Notes: generated from the sequence alone by a model not told the origin. A stretch of 64,000 nucleotides of DNA from Flavobacterium sp. GT3R68 (GCF_007109225.1 NZ_VJZK01000008.1:32818-96817); one strand, 5' to 3'; shown: positions 32,442 to 41,702, counted from the first letter of the stretch. A program made the numbers and translations.

Positions 32442-34586
32442 ATGAAATTAAAAATTTTAACCCTACTATTATTTGTTTCCAGTTCGCTTCTGGCGCAGGA
32501 CAAAGCTGAAATAAAAGAATTTTTCTGGGGAAAAAATGATGCCTATAAATCTGTGTCAACGATTCCTGAAAAATGGAAAAATGAATCGGCAGTCATCATT
32601 TATAAATATGAAGATTATGATTATCACAAATTTGGTAAAAACGTTACCTATAGATCCGCATTTCGTAAAAGAATCAAATTACAGGATCAGGCCGGTATAA
32701 CGGAATATTCGGAATTTACATTTTCGGAAAATTCAAAAACACGGTATGGAACCGAAATTGTTCTGGGCATAAAAGTCATCAAACCAGACGGAAAAGAAGT
32801 GGAGATTAATGTGGACGCGGATGCTGTTAAATTGGATAGTAGTAAAAAAATTGCTATTCCTAATTTAGAAGTTGGCGATATCATTGATTATTACAGTTAT
32901 AACACCGAAACCTTCAAATCTTTTATGGAATATGGTTTTGAAGAAGTGGAAAAAACCTTGGGCGATACGCATCCGATAATGAATTACAAACTTACTTTTC
33001 AGACCGAAAATGACTTTTTTGTAAATTTCAATACGTATAATGGCGGTCCTGAATTAAAAGAAATAGCTTTGGATAGAAGCAACGAACGTAAATATGAAAT
33101 AGTTGCCACGGACATTGCCAAAAACGATTTCCCAAAATGGTTTTATCCTTTAGTAGAATTACCTTGTTATAAGTTTCAGGTATTTTTTGCCCGTAACGGC
33201 ACTTTTGAAAAAAGAGCGGATGCCTTTTTGCCTGCCAAAGAAAATATAATTAAAAAGACCGTTTCAAAAGAAGATGTACTGAATTTTTATACCAACAAAT
33301 TCAGACCTTATGGAGATTTAGGACATATTGAACGTTTTCTCAAAAAGAACACATTTGCCACGACAGAAGAAAAAGTTAAGGCGGTGTACTATTTCACCAG
33401 ACATTACTATTACACGATGTATGTGGAGGCTTTTGTTGCTAATGAGGCAAAAATTATGTTCCCATTTGATCTTTATGGTACCAATCCGATATTCTTTACA
33501 CAAGAAGAAAATTTCATCAACTATTTCATGGCTTTCCTGAAGGATAATAAAATTGATTACGATATTATTGTGGCTACCAACCGATATAATGGCGATATTA
33601 AAGACTTATTGATTCAAAAAAATGCCAGCCTGTTATTGAAAGTGAATACAGAAAAGCCAATATACATTGAATATTTCACCCCTTATTCTGATGTCGATCA
33701 ATTCTCATCCCAGCTTGAAAACACGGAAGCCTATGCTTTGAAAGTTTCAAAACTGAAAAAAGTGGTAGATGTAGAACGTGTAAAACTGCCTTCGTCTACC
33801 TATAAAGACAATGTTTGGAAACAGGTGATTACTGCCAGTCTGGCAAAAGATTTCAACACCATGCAGATCAATTTGGAAACGGCTTTGAGCGGACAAAATA
33901 AAACTTCTGAGCAGGCAGAAAAATTATACTTTTTTGATTACACCACTGAAGATTATAAAAAATACGAAACGTTGCCGCTAATGGAACGCGTGAAAAACAA
34001 GAAAAAAAGAGAACAGTATCAAAAGGAATTTGACGCAATTGTCAATAAACTGAAAGATAAAAGAAAAGAGGATTTCAAAAAATCAACTGAGAATGGTTAT
34101 ACTTTTGAAATCGACAATCACAGTTATGAAATTCTCAATACCGGAAGGTATGGTAAAACAACGCCTCTCGCTTACAAGGAAGATTTCACAATCAAAAATG
34201 GCCTTGTGAAAAAAGCGGGTGAAAATTACATCCTGGAAGTTGGAAAACTGATTGGCGTCCAGGTTGACATTTCCAAAAAAGAAAAAGAACGTACCAATAA
34301 TATTTATTACGGATTTCCTCGTTCTTTGGATAATGAACTTATTATTGAAATCCCGGAAGGATACACCGCGACAGGTCTGGAAAAATTAAATAAAAAAGTA
34401 GAGAATGAAACCGGCGGATTTATCAGTTCGGCAGTGATAGAAGGAAATAAACTGAAAATAAAAACGTATAAATATTATACGGATTATTATCAGCCAAATA
34501 AAAACTGGAGTAAAATAGTTGATTTCCTTGATGCAGCATATCAATTCACACAAGAGAAAATTTTAGTTAAGAAAATCAATTCCTAA
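32442..34586 (+). CDS. DUF3857 protein with degenerate transglutaminase domain
   Basis: This 714-aa exported protein (signal LLLFVSSSLLAQ) is a paralogue of the gene just upstream. In the region matching the active Cys it reads NPIFFTQEENFINYFMAFL, with no Cys, and neither the His nor the Asp of the triad is recognisable. It is thus probably a non-catalytic partner of the first protein. The DUF3857 part (residues about 20-260, YDYHKFGKNVTYRSAFRKRI) is well kept. A terminator follows. Confidence 0.85.
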   Translation: MKLKILTLLLFVSSSLLAQDKAEIKEFFWGKNDAYKSVSTIPEKWKNESAVIIYKYEDYDYHKFGKNVTYRSAFRKRIKLQDQAGITEYSEFTFSENSKTRYGTEIVLGIKVIKPDGKEVEINVDADAVKLDSSKKIAIPNLEVGDIIDYYSYNTETFKSFMEYGFEEVEKTLGDTHPIMNYKLTFQTENDFFVNFNTYNGGPELKEIALDRSNERKYEIVATDIAKNDFPKWFYPLVELPCYKFQVFFARNGTFEKRADAFLPAKENIIKKTVSKEDVLNFYTNKFRPYGDLGHIERFLKKNTFATTEEKVKAVYYFTRHYYYTMYVEAFVANEAKIMFPFDLYGTNPIFFTQEENFINYFMAFLKDNKIDYDIIVATNRYNGDIKDLLIQKNASLLLKVNTEKPIYIEYFTPYSDVDQFSSQLENTEAYALKVSKLKKVVDVERVKLPSSTYKDNVWKQVITASLAKDFNTMQINLETALSGQNKTSEQAEKLYFFDYTTEDYKKYETLPLMERVKNKKKREQYQKEFDAIVNKLKDKRKEDFKKSTENGYTFEIDNHSYEILNTGRYGKTTPLAYKEDFTIKNGLVKKAGENYILEVGKLIGVQVDISKKEKERTNNIYYGFPRSLDNELIIEIPEGYTATGLEKLNKKVENETGGFISSAVIEGNKLKIKTYKYYTDYYQPNKNWSKIVDFLDAAYQFTQEKILVKKINS

Positions 34587-34602
34587 TTAAGATTGTCCCA
34601 TA

Positions 34603-34630
34603 AAAAAATCCCTCAGCTGAGGGATTTTTT
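34603..34630. terminator. Bidirectional terminator between the DUF3857 pair and carB
   Basis: AAAAAATCCCTCAG pairs with CTGAGGGATTTTTT, a near-continuous palindrome with a minimal loop, so it serves both convergent transcripts. Confidence 0.9.
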
Positions 34631-34649
34631 ATTTTTATAATGATTGGAT

Positions 34650-37502
34650 TTATTTACTCAAATACATTTTTCTTCTGGAGTACAATTCATAGAATTGATC
34701 GTCTTTCAAATCGTCGATAAACAAAATGCTCTCTCCTGTAGATTTCATTTCAGGACCTAATGCTTTATTCACGTTTTGGAATTTGCTGAATGAGAATACA
34801 GGTTGTTTAATCGCAAATCCCTTTAATTGCGGATTGAATTTGAAGTCGGTCACTTTATTATGGCCCAGCATTACTTTAGTGGCATAATTCACATACGGTT
34901 CGCCATACGCTTTTGCTATAAATGGTACGGTACGGGACGCCCTTGGATTGGCTTCAATAATATAAACAGTATCGTCTTTTATCGCAAACTGGATATTGAT
35001 AAGACCAACAGTCCGTAATGCCAAAGCGATATTCTTCGTATGGTCTTTGATTTGCTGCATGACGAATTCCCCTAAATTGAAAGGAGGCAATGTCGCATTA
35101 CTGTCTCCGGAATGGATTCCGCATGGTTCAATATGCTCCATTATACCGATAATGTATACATTTTCGCCATCACAGATCGCATCCGCCTCTGCTTCTATTG
35201 CACCATCCAAATAATGATCCAACAGCAATTTATTCCCCGGAATCGATTTTAATAGATCAATTACGTGTTCTTCTAATTCTTGTTTGTTGATGACAATTTT
35301 CATTCCCTGCCCTCCCAAAACATACGATGGTCGAACCAAAAGCGGGAAATCCAGAATATCCGCCAGAGCAGATGCCTCGTCAGCCGTTTCAGCGATACCA
35401 AACTGAGGGAAAGGTATTTTCAATTCGGTCAGCAATTCAGAGAAACGTCCTCTGTCTTCCGCTAAATCCAAAGCATCAAAGCTAGTTCCTAAAATTTTGA
35501 TTCCGTATTTCGAAAGCTTTTCAGCTAATTTAAGCGCCGTTTGTCCTCCCAATTGTACGATGACACCTTCCGGTTTTTCGTGACGGATAATATCATAAAT
35601 ATGTTCCCAGAAAACAGGCTCGAAATACAATTTATCGGCGGTGTCGAAATCAGTGGAAACCGTTTCCGGGTTACAATTGATCATGATGGTTTCGTAACCA
35701 CATTCTTTGGCTGCCAAAACTCCGTGAACACAAGAATAATCGAATTCGATACCTTGGCCAATCCGGTTTGGTCCGGAGCCCAATACCACTACTTTTTTCT
35801 TATCGGAAACGATACTTTCGTTATCAACATACCGTTCACCGTTTGGTTTCTCGATTTCAGCTTCAAAAGTCGAGTAATAATAAGGGGTTTTTGCTTTGAA
35901 TTCAGCTGCACAAGTGTCCACTAATTTGTAAACTCTTTTTACGCCTAAATCCTCTCGCAATTTATATATCTGACTTTCCAGACAGCCTAACATGTGGGCA
36001 ATTTGTCTGTCAGCGAATCCTTTTTGTTTCGCTTCCAAAAGCAATTCTTTTGGTAACGTATCTATTTTGAAATTTGAAATTTCTTTCTCTAAAGTATAAA
36101 GTTCTTCATATTGCTTTAGGAACCACATATCGATTTTGGTGATTTCGTGGATTCTGCTCAATGGAATTCCCATTTGAATTGCATCATATATCACAAAAAC
36201 ACGGTCCCAACTTGCAAAAGTCAGTTTCTCGATAATCTGTTCGTAATTTTTATATCCTTTTCCGTCAGCTCCCAATCCATTTCTTTTGATTTCCAAAGAT
36301 TGTGTGGCCTTGTGAAGCGCTTCTTGAAAGGAGCGTCCGATTCCCATTACTTCCCCTACCGATTTCATCTGTAAGCCTAAAGTCCTGTCGGCACCTTCAA
36401 ATTTATCAAAGTTCCAACGTGGGATTTTCACGATAACGTAATCCAGTGTTGGTTCAAATAAGGCGGAAGTCGATTTGGTAATCTGATTTTGCAGTTCATC
36501 CAAATGATATCCTAAAGCTAATTTTGAAGCAATTTTGGCAATTGGATAACCAGTAGCTTTTGATGCCAAGGCAGAAGAGCGGGAAACACGTGGATTGATT
36601 TCAATCGCTACAATATCTTCTTTTTCATCCGGTGAAACCGCAAACTGAACATTACAACCTCCGGCAAAATTTCCGATACTACGCATCATCAGAATGGCCA
36701 TATCACGCATTTTCTGGAAAGTCGTATCCGATAAGGTCATTGCCGGCGCCACCGTAATACTGTCTCCGGTGTGGATTCCCATTGGGTCCATATTTTCGAT
36801 AGAACAGATGATAACTACGTTGTCGTTTTTATCTCTTAAAAGCTCCAGTTCGTATTCTTTCCATCCAATTAATGCCTTATCAATTAAGACCTCATGGATG
36901 GGTGACATTTCTAATCCATAGGTTAGTTTTTCGTCAAACTCTTCCTTTGTATGTACAAAAGCAGCTCCGGTTCCTCCTAAAGTAAACGAAGGACGGATTA
37001 CTAACGGAAATCCAAATTCCTGTGCTATTTCTTTTCCTTTTAAGAAAGAAGTCGCTGTCTTTGCAGGTGCCGCCGGAATTCCAATTTTCTCTAAAAGCTG
37101 CTTGAACTGCTCTCTGTCTTCGGTAATATTGATGGCATTGATATCCACCCCGATTAATTTCACCCCGAAATCCTGCCAGATGCCTTTTTCATCCGCTTCC
37201 AAACATAAATTCAAAGCTGTCTGTCCTCCCATAGTCGGTAAGACCGCATCAATTTGCGGATGCTCTTTTAGGATTTGAATGATTGATTTGGTAGTCAGTG
37301 GCAATAAATAAACATGATCCGCCATGGATGGATCGGTCATGATGGTAGCCGGATTCGAATTGATCAGGATTACCTCGATTCCTTCTTCACGGATAGAACG
37401 TGCAGATTGGGATCCGGCATAATCAAATTCGCATGCCTGGCCGATAACAATTGGACCTGACCCTATTATTAAAACGGATTTTATTGAATTGTCTTTTGGC
37501 AT
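34650..37502 (-). CDS. carB: Carbamoyl-phosphate synthase large subunit
   Basis: This 950-aa enzyme makes carbamoyl phosphate from bicarbonate, ATP and ammonia delivered by CarA, for pyrimidine and arginine synthesis. Both ATP-grasp halves are present: IRPSFTLGGTGAAFVHTKEE in the first and VRPSYVLGGQGMKIVINKQE in the second; the linker with the GSGPNRIGQGIEFDY motif lies near residue 570. It ends at about E. coli residue 936, so the C-terminal allosteric MGS-like domain (UMP, ornithine) is absent. carA is not in the window. Confidence 0.97.
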   Translation of the reverse strand: MPKDNSIKSVLIIGSGPIVIGQACEFDYAGSQSARSIREEGIEVILINSNPATIMTDPSMADHVYLLPLTTKSIIQILKEHPQIDAVLPTMGGQTALNLCLEADEKGIWQDFGVKLIGVDINAINITEDREQFKQLLEKIGIPAAPAKTATSFLKGKEIAQEFGFPLVIRPSFTLGGTGAAFVHTKEEFDEKLTYGLEMSPIHEVLIDKALIGWKEYELELLRDKNDNVVIICSIENMDPMGIHTGDSITVAPAMTLSDTTFQKMRDMAILMMRSIGNFAGGCNVQFAVSPDEKEDIVAIEINPRVSRSSALASKATGYPIAKIASKLALGYHLDELQNQITKSTSALFEPTLDYVIVKIPRWNFDKFEGADRTLGLQMKSVGEVMGIGRSFQEALHKATQSLEIKRNGLGADGKGYKNYEQIIEKLTFASWDRVFVIYDAIQMGIPLSRIHEITKIDMWFLKQYEELYTLEKEISNFKIDTLPKELLLEAKQKGFADRQIAHMLGCLESQIYKLREDLGVKRVYKLVDTCAAEFKAKTPYYYSTFEAEIEKPNGERYVDNESIVSDKKKVVVLGSGPNRIGQGIEFDYSCVHGVLAAKECGYETIMINCNPETVSTDFDTADKLYFEPVFWEHIYDIIRHEKPEGVIVQLGGQTALKLAEKLSKYGIKILGTSFDALDLAEDRGRFSELLTELKIPFPQFGIAETADEASALADILDFPLLVRPSYVLGGQGMKIVINKQELEEHVIDLLKSIPGNKLLLDHYLDGAIEAEADAICDGENVYIIGIMEHIEPCGIHSGDSNATLPPFNLGEFVMQQIKDHTKNIALALRTVGLINIQFAIKDDTVYIIEANPRASRTVPFIAKAYGEPYVNYATKVMLGHNKVTDFKFNPQLKGFAIKQPVFSFSKFQNVNKALGPEMKSTGESILFIDDLKDDQFYELYSRRKMYLSK

Positions 37503-37602
37503 TGTGTGTTGTTGTAGTTAGTGTGTAGTTATAAGTATTTCAGGTAACATTTAATCGCTTCGAATTAAAGCTTTTAGGCTTTTTTTAGTCACGACAAGAT
37601 AT

Positions 37603-37640
37603 AAAAAAAGGCGATACTAATAGAAGTAACGCCTTTATTT
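37603..37640 (-). terminator. Terminator after rpmH
   Basis: AAAGGCGATACT pairs imperfectly with AGTAACGCCTTT and has A/T tracts on both sides. On the minus strand it would end the rpmH transcript before carB, which then needs its own promoter in 37503-37602; I see no clear one. Confidence 0.65.
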
Positions 37641-37655
37641 ATGTTTATTCAAACA

Positions 37656-37817
37656 TTATTTTTTATGTCTTGGTTCGCAAGATACAGTCAATTTATGTCT
37701 TCCTTTAGCTCTTCTGCGAGCAAGGACTTTTCTTCCATTAGCAGAAGCCATTCTGTCCATAAATCCGTGCTTATTTCTTCTTTTTCTTTTCGATGGTTGA
37801 AATGTTCTTTTGCTCAT
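37656..37817 (-). CDS. rpmH: 50S ribosomal protein L34
   Basis: This 53-aa protein reads [20 protein letters not shown] at the start, then [20 protein letters not shown] and a short tail CEPRHKK. It matches L34 exactly in form, with a slightly longer C-terminal tail than the 46-aa E. coli protein. It is highly basic and belongs to the large ribosomal subunit. A strong promoter (TTG-N19-TATATTTG) lies about 75 bases upstream. Confidence 0.97.
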   Translation of the reverse strand: MSKRTFQPSKRKRRNKHGFMDRMASANGRKVLARRRAKGRHKLTVSCEPRHKK

Positions 37818-37891
37818 TGTTTGTTATCTTTAAAATCTTGAATTAAAATATCTGTATTGGTTTTTTACTTGTGTTGTTTTAAAACCGAGTG

Positions 37892-37921
37892 CAAATATAC
37901 AAAGACTTTTTTTTCTGGCAA
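37892..37921 (-). promoter_or_regulatory. rpmH promoter
   Basis: On the minus strand TTG (37921-37919) is followed after 19 bases by TATATTTG (37899-37892), a full match to the Bacteroidota consensus. The transcript would carry a leader of about 70 bases. Confidence 0.75.
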
Positions 37922-37986
37922 GTGGTTTTGTAAAAATATTTTAAAATCCTTTTACTATCTTTGCCAACTCATAAAAACACTTATAT

Positions 37987-38502
37987 ATGTTTCACAGAAA
38001 TATTAAGCTTATAATAGCCGGACTTATTATTATTGCAGGGGTTTGGCAATTTACAGAAGGAAATATAGGAAATGGGATTTTCCTGATTTTACTAAGTGCA
38101 ATACCTGTTCTTTTGTACTTCAAAAACGAATTTATTCTATTGGCCTTTTTAAAATTAAGAAAACAGGATTTTCCTGGTGCCCAAAAATGGCTTGCCTATA
38201 TCAAAAAACCTGAATCGGCATTGGTACGCAAACAGCAGGGTTATTTCAATTACTTACACGGAATCATGCTTTCGCAGACTAATTTGTCACAGGCAGAAAA
38301 GTATTTCAAAAAAGCTATCGAGTTAGGTTTGTCCATGGATATGGATTTGGCTGTAGCCAAATTAAATTTAGCTGGGGTTGCAATGACGCGCAGAAGAAAA
38401 TTGGAGGCAACCAATTTACTGAACGAAGCTAAAAAATTAGACAAACAAGGTATGCTGAAAGACCAGATCGTCATGATGAAAGGTCAATTAAAGAAAATGT
38501 AA
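37987..38502 (+). CDS. Membrane-anchored TPR-like protein
   Basis: This 171-aa protein has two adjacent N-terminal hydrophobic segments (KLIIAGLIIIAGVWQF and IFLILLSAIPVLLYF) and then a cytoplasmic helical region with TPR-like repeats (NYLHGIMLSQTNLSQAEKYF, AKLNLAGVAMTRRRKLEATN). The role is unknown; scaffold or assembly functions are usual for TPR proteins. A TATCTTTG -7 element lies at 37956-37963, upstream of the ATG. Confidence 0.72.
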   Translation: MFHRNIKLIIAGLIIIAGVWQFTEGNIGNGIFLILLSAIPVLLYFKNEFILLAFLKLRKQDFPGAQKWLAYIKKPESALVRKQQGYFNYLHGIMLSQTNLSQAEKYFKKAIELGLSMDMDLAVAKLNLAGVAMTRRRKLEATNLLNEAKKLDKQGMLKDQIVMMKGQLKKM

Positions 38503-38543
38503 TTTTTAGTCAAAAAATACTTCTTATTACGACATCAACAATC

Positions 38544-38570
38544 AAAACCACCTCAGAAGGTGGTTTTTTT
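38544..38570 (+). terminator. Terminator after the TPR-like gene
   Basis: AAAACCACCT pairs with AGGTGGTTTT around CAGA, followed by a T run. Confidence 0.9.
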
Positions 38571-38668
38571 GTGCAATTAATGTTTTTTAACGAGTATTTT
38601 TACGATTCATCGAATAATTTTTGCGAATAACCGTTCATGTAGTAGTTTTGCCACAGATTTAAACTCTC

Positions 38669-39364
38669 ATGAATAAAACTTTACTTACAGTCCTTTTTAT
38701 ATTCTCGTTTTCAGCTTCTTATAGCCAGGACTCCATTGTTTTTTTCTCCGATGCTTTGAAAGCTAATATCAAATCCTATAATAAGGCCAGTGACCTTGCT
38801 TTTGAAAAAAGAGATTTTAACGAAGGACAGCGGTTATTTGATTCTTTGGTACAGTATAAATTAGTAGGTACCCAATTTGATAACTTTACTATTAAGAGTT
38901 ACAATTCCAAAAAAGTGGAGCTGAATAAAATCACAAAACCGGTATTCATCATCACTTATGCTTCGTGGTGTGTCTTAAACAAAGGCGAAATCCCAGCATT
39001 GAATAAATTAGCGAAAGAGCACCGCAATAATATGGAGTTTATCGTATTGTTCTGGGATAAAAAATGCAACATCAAGAAAATTGCCAATCTCTTCAACAGC
39101 AATATAAAAGTGTGTTACGCCAACGAATCTTACGATAATGATTCCCGTATTGTTTCGACCCTAAAACACACCTTGGGCTTCCCCACTTCATACTTTATTG
39201 ATGAAAATAAGAAGGTAGTCAGCATTAAACGTGTTGTGAGTCAATTTCAACCTAAAACGGCATTAAAAATTGCAATAGCTCAGAGCTATGATAATTTAAG
39301 TAAAAGCATCAACGAATCACTGATAAATAAATCAGTAGTACATTCGCGTCTGGCTACCAATTAG
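38669..39364 (+). CDS. Thioredoxin-like (redoxin/TlpA-type) exported protein with single active-site Cys
   Basis: This 231-aa protein has a signal peptide (LLTVLFIFSFSASYS) and a thioredoxin fold from about residue 70 (FTIKSYNSKKVELNKITKPV, then IITYASWCVLNKGEIPALNK). The usual CxxC reads C-V-L-N, so the resolving Cys is missing; the cis-Pro is seen in GFPTSYFIDE. It may act as a peroxidase-like or binding protein, not a disulfide reductase. Two other Cys lie in KKCNIKK and VCYANE. Confidence 0.82.
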   Translation: MNKTLLTVLFIFSFSASYSQDSIVFFSDALKANIKSYNKASDLAFEKRDFNEGQRLFDSLVQYKLVGTQFDNFTIKSYNSKKVELNKITKPVFIITYASWCVLNKGEIPALNKLAKEHRNNMEFIVLFWDKKCNIKKIANLFNSNIKVCYANESYDNDSRIVSTLKHTLGFPTSYFIDENKKVVSIKRVVSQFQPKTALKIAIAQSYDNLSKSINESLINKSVVHSRLATN

Positions 39365-39366
39365 TA

Positions 39367-40263
39367 TTAATTGTAACCTTTCAAAGGGATTTCAATGGTG
39401 TAAATTTTCTTATTCACATTGTCCAATTTCTTATCTCTCAACCACGGATTGTGGATTTTCAATATCTTGTAATTAATTCCCTGTCCTTTGGCAAAAGTGG
39501 CCAAATCCGTAATAGAACTGTCTACCTCAATTTTTTTTGTCGGCAAAATAAAATATAATTCCTGCTGTGGAATTGTATAACCATATTTTTCAGGATTTTT
39601 CATAATTTCCTTTAAAGCCAAAATCCTGAATACATATCTGGAGGTTTCATCGTTCAGCAACAAATCATAATAATTGGTTACTTTTTGACTTTCCATTTGT
39701 CTTAAAACCCCGCCCATACCCCCGTTGTAAGAAGCCGCAGCTAAAGTCCACGATCCAAATTTCTCTTTTGCAGTCAATAAATATTTACAGGCCGCTTCGG
39801 TCGATTTCTCCAAATGATACCGTTCGTCAACTGTTTCACTTACTTCCATGCCTATTCCCTTAGCGGTATCCGGCATAAATTGCCACACTCCTCTTGCTCC
39901 CGCTGAGGAAACTGCATTGGTCAACGCACTTTCGATTACTGCAAGATATTTAAAATCATCAGGCACTCCATTTTTTTTCAATATAGGCTCAATGACAGGG
40001 AAGGCACGATTAGCCCTTTTAATTACCAAAATCGTGGAAGAATGGAGATTCGTATTAATCAATAGCTCCTTATCAAAACGTTCGTTGACATCCGAAATAT
40101 TTAAAGGCGTTTGCTCTCCGGCAAAATCTACTTCAGTCGGAAAAAAATTTGACGTACCTTCATGGGTGATTTTATTTTTATTTTGAGTAGAAATGGCGAA
40201 AATAGAAACACCACTTACAACCACTACCGAGGCAATAATGCCAGTTTTTTTTATCCAGTTCAT
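39367..40263 (-). CDS. Lytic transglycosylase (MltD-like SLT domain)
   Basis: This 298-aa envelope enzyme cleaves peptidoglycan glycan strands with formation of 1,6-anhydro ends. It has an N-terminal hydrophobic segment (GIIASVVVVSGVSIFAIS). The catalytic Glu lies in LAVIESALTNAVSSAGARG, with GVWQFMPDTAKGIGM and AAASYNGGMGG as other family motifs. LysM domains found in E. coli MltD are absent. The upstream hydrolase ends 51 bases before its start, on the same strand. Confidence 0.9.
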   Translation of the reverse strand: MNWIKKTGIIASVVVVSGVSIFAISTQNKNKITHEGTSNFFPTEVDFAGEQTPLNISDVNERFDKELLINTNLHSSTILVIKRANRAFPVIEPILKKNGVPDDFKYLAVIESALTNAVSSAGARGVWQFMPDTAKGIGMEVSETVDERYHLEKSTEAACKYLLTAKEKFGSWTLAAASYNGGMGGVLRQMESQKVTNYYDLLLNDETSRYVFRILALKEIMKNPEKYGYTIPQQELYFILPTKKIEVDSSITDLATFAKGQGINYKILKIHNPWLRDKKLDNVNKKIYTIEIPLKGYN

Positions 40264-40314
40264 TTTCTTTCTTTTACTGTTTTCAATTCGTAAACCTACA
40301 AAAATCTGTCCGTT

Positions 40315-40980
40315 TTATAAATCCCGCCCCAAAATAATTTTCGGCAGATTGTCATTCAGCCATCTGTGCTTCGTCAGGATCATAATGTGTGTCCCTCCTT
40401 TTACAACGATGCAGTCGGAAATATATTTTATCGGAAATATCTCATCAGCATCGCCGTGGATATGAATTACATTTTTATCCGCTTCCGTTCTGTCCCACAA
40501 AACTACCTGCTCGATAGCCCAATCCAAGTATCCCCGATCCCGAACGGAAAGAAATTTTTCATATATTTTCAGTCTTTCATTGATGGTTTCCCCAAAAGAA
40601 TATTTAGCCCAACTTTCAAGATTTAAAATCATATTTGTCGGTATCAGCTTATAGGCTTTCGTGGTTTTTGCAAACGCCATTCTCTTGGGAAATTCCAAGT
40701 TACTTTTGACACTTGAAATAATAATTACTTTACTGGTTACGATAAACTGAGCCATTTCCTGAACCACAATCCCACCAAAGGAAACCCCGATTAAGACCGG
40801 GTTTTCATGTGTAATTTTTGCGGAAATTCGTTTTGCATATTCTGATAAGGATTCATTCTCTAACGGAATTTCCCATTCCAAAAGGAAAGTGTCAAATTGT
40901 TCTACTGGCAAATTTATCCGTTCGAAAATAAGCGGGCTTGCAGCCAAACCGGGCATAAAGTAAACTGGAATTTTGGCCAT
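40315..40980 (-). CDS. Alpha/beta hydrolase
   Basis: This 221-aa protein has the alpha/beta-hydrolase nucleophile elbow GVSFGG (Ser in IGVSFGGIVVQEMAQ) and a C-terminal His in KGGTHIMILTKH with an Asp in HIHGDADEIFP. The three residues can form a catalytic triad. Its substrate is not predictable. It has no signal peptide. The gene lies upstream of the lytic transglycosylase on the same strand, so they may be co-transcribed. Confidence 0.85.
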   Translation of the reverse strand: MAKIPVYFMPGLAASPLIFERINLPVEQFDTFLLEWEIPLENESLSEYAKRISAKITHENPVLIGVSFGGIVVQEMAQFIVTSKVIIISSVKSNLEFPKRMAFAKTTKAYKLIPTNMILNLESWAKYSFGETINERLKIYEKFLSVRDRGYLDWAIEQVVLWDRTEADKNVIHIHGDADEIFPIKYISDCIVVKGGTHIMILTKHRWLNDNLPKIILGRDL

Positions 40981-41178
40981 GTACTAAAATTTTTATAAAA
41001 ATAGTTTTTTTAAAATAACCCGTCCGGAAGGCCACATTTATTTATCAATTAATTATGACTCTATTCTGACTTAACCACTTTCTGAACAAGTAATAGAGCG
41101 ATAAATCGATAACATCGGTACGCTGTCAGTTTTTACCGACAAACAGCAGGCTAACACGGAGATATGAGTCAAAATTAT
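40981..41178. other. Intergenic region without a recognised gene
   Basis: This is the upstream half of the 417-base gap between the divergent hydrolase and GNAT genes. I see no gene or repeat here. A small imperfect hairpin GCTGT...ACAGC occurs near 41131-41156. The other half is a promoter and long leader, listed separately. Confidence 0.5.
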
Positions 41179-41208
41179 TTGATATTGAAAGGCAAATCGG
41201 TATCTTTG
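41179..41208 (+). promoter_or_regulatory. Strong promoter far upstream of the GNAT gene
   Basis: TTG (41179-41181), a 19-base spacer and TATCTTTG (41201-41208) match the Bacteroidota consensus fully. It lies about 190 bases before the GNAT start, which implies a long leader. Confidence 0.7.
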
Positions 41209-41212
41209 TAAC

Positions 41213-41397
41213 TGTTGTTTTGCTTTTTTCTATTTAAGTATGTTAAAAGTATAAAAACAATTAAATACACAGTATAATTCCCTAAAACGGTGTTTATCTT
41301 TTGAATTGAAGGAGAAATCCAGATAAAACAAAACCACTTTGAGCCCCAAAGATGCTTTAGGAATAACCATTTTTTTTAACCAATGCAGTAATAACTT
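41213..41397 (+). other. Long unexplained leader before the GNAT gene
   Basis: About 185 bases should be transcribed ahead of the ATG at 41398. The region can form GTTTATCT...AGATAAAAC and CTTTG...CAAAG stems. It has no good long open frame on the plus strand. It could be a structured leader or a small RNA, but I recognise no known family. Confidence 0.35.
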
Positions 41398-41700
41398 ATG
41401 GAAGCACAAGCAGCTATGGAAATTAAAGACAACACATTTTCGAGACAATTTGAAACCTTCGTGGACGGCAAATTGATTTCACTTGAATATTCTTTTCAGG
41501 AAAAGAAGATTTTCCTGACCAAGATTAACGTGCCCGATCATTTTGAAAACGAAGAATTCATAGTGGATTTTCTTAAAAACATTATGGAAATCGCCTATGA
41601 ACGCAAATTAAAAGTAGTTCCTATTCTGCCAAAAATAGCTGCTTTCTTCAGAAAAAATTCCACCTACAAAGATTTATTACCTCCAGGAATTAAGATATAA
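41398..41700 (+). CDS. GNAT-like N-acetyltransferase (YjdJ type)
   Basis: This 100-aa protein resembles small GCN5-related acetyltransferases of the YjdJ type, with a single beta-alpha core: KLISLEYSFQEKKIFLTKIN, then EFIVDFLKNIMEIAYERKLK and VVPILPKIAAFFRKNSTYKD. The last part, PxxAxFFRKNPxYxDL, is the family signature. The substrate is unknown. An in-frame ATG at 41416 is an equally good start. It has a long leader and its own terminator. Confidence 0.85.
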   Translation: MEAQAAMEIKDNTFSRQFETFVDGKLISLEYSFQEKKIFLTKINVPDHFENEEFIVDFLKNIMEIAYERKLKVVPILPKIAAFFRKNSTYKDLLPPGIKI

Positions 41701-41702
41701 AT

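Noticed and set aside
37641-37841. Ser/Phe-rich frame on the plus strand
   Set aside because: It is the antisense of rpmH, whose protein sequence is unmistakable.
41230-41448. Open frame of 72 codons on the minus strand opposite the GNAT leader
   Set aside because: It overlaps the start of the GNAT gene, lacks any recognisable domain and has unusual composition (many Cys and Phe), typical of a chance frame.
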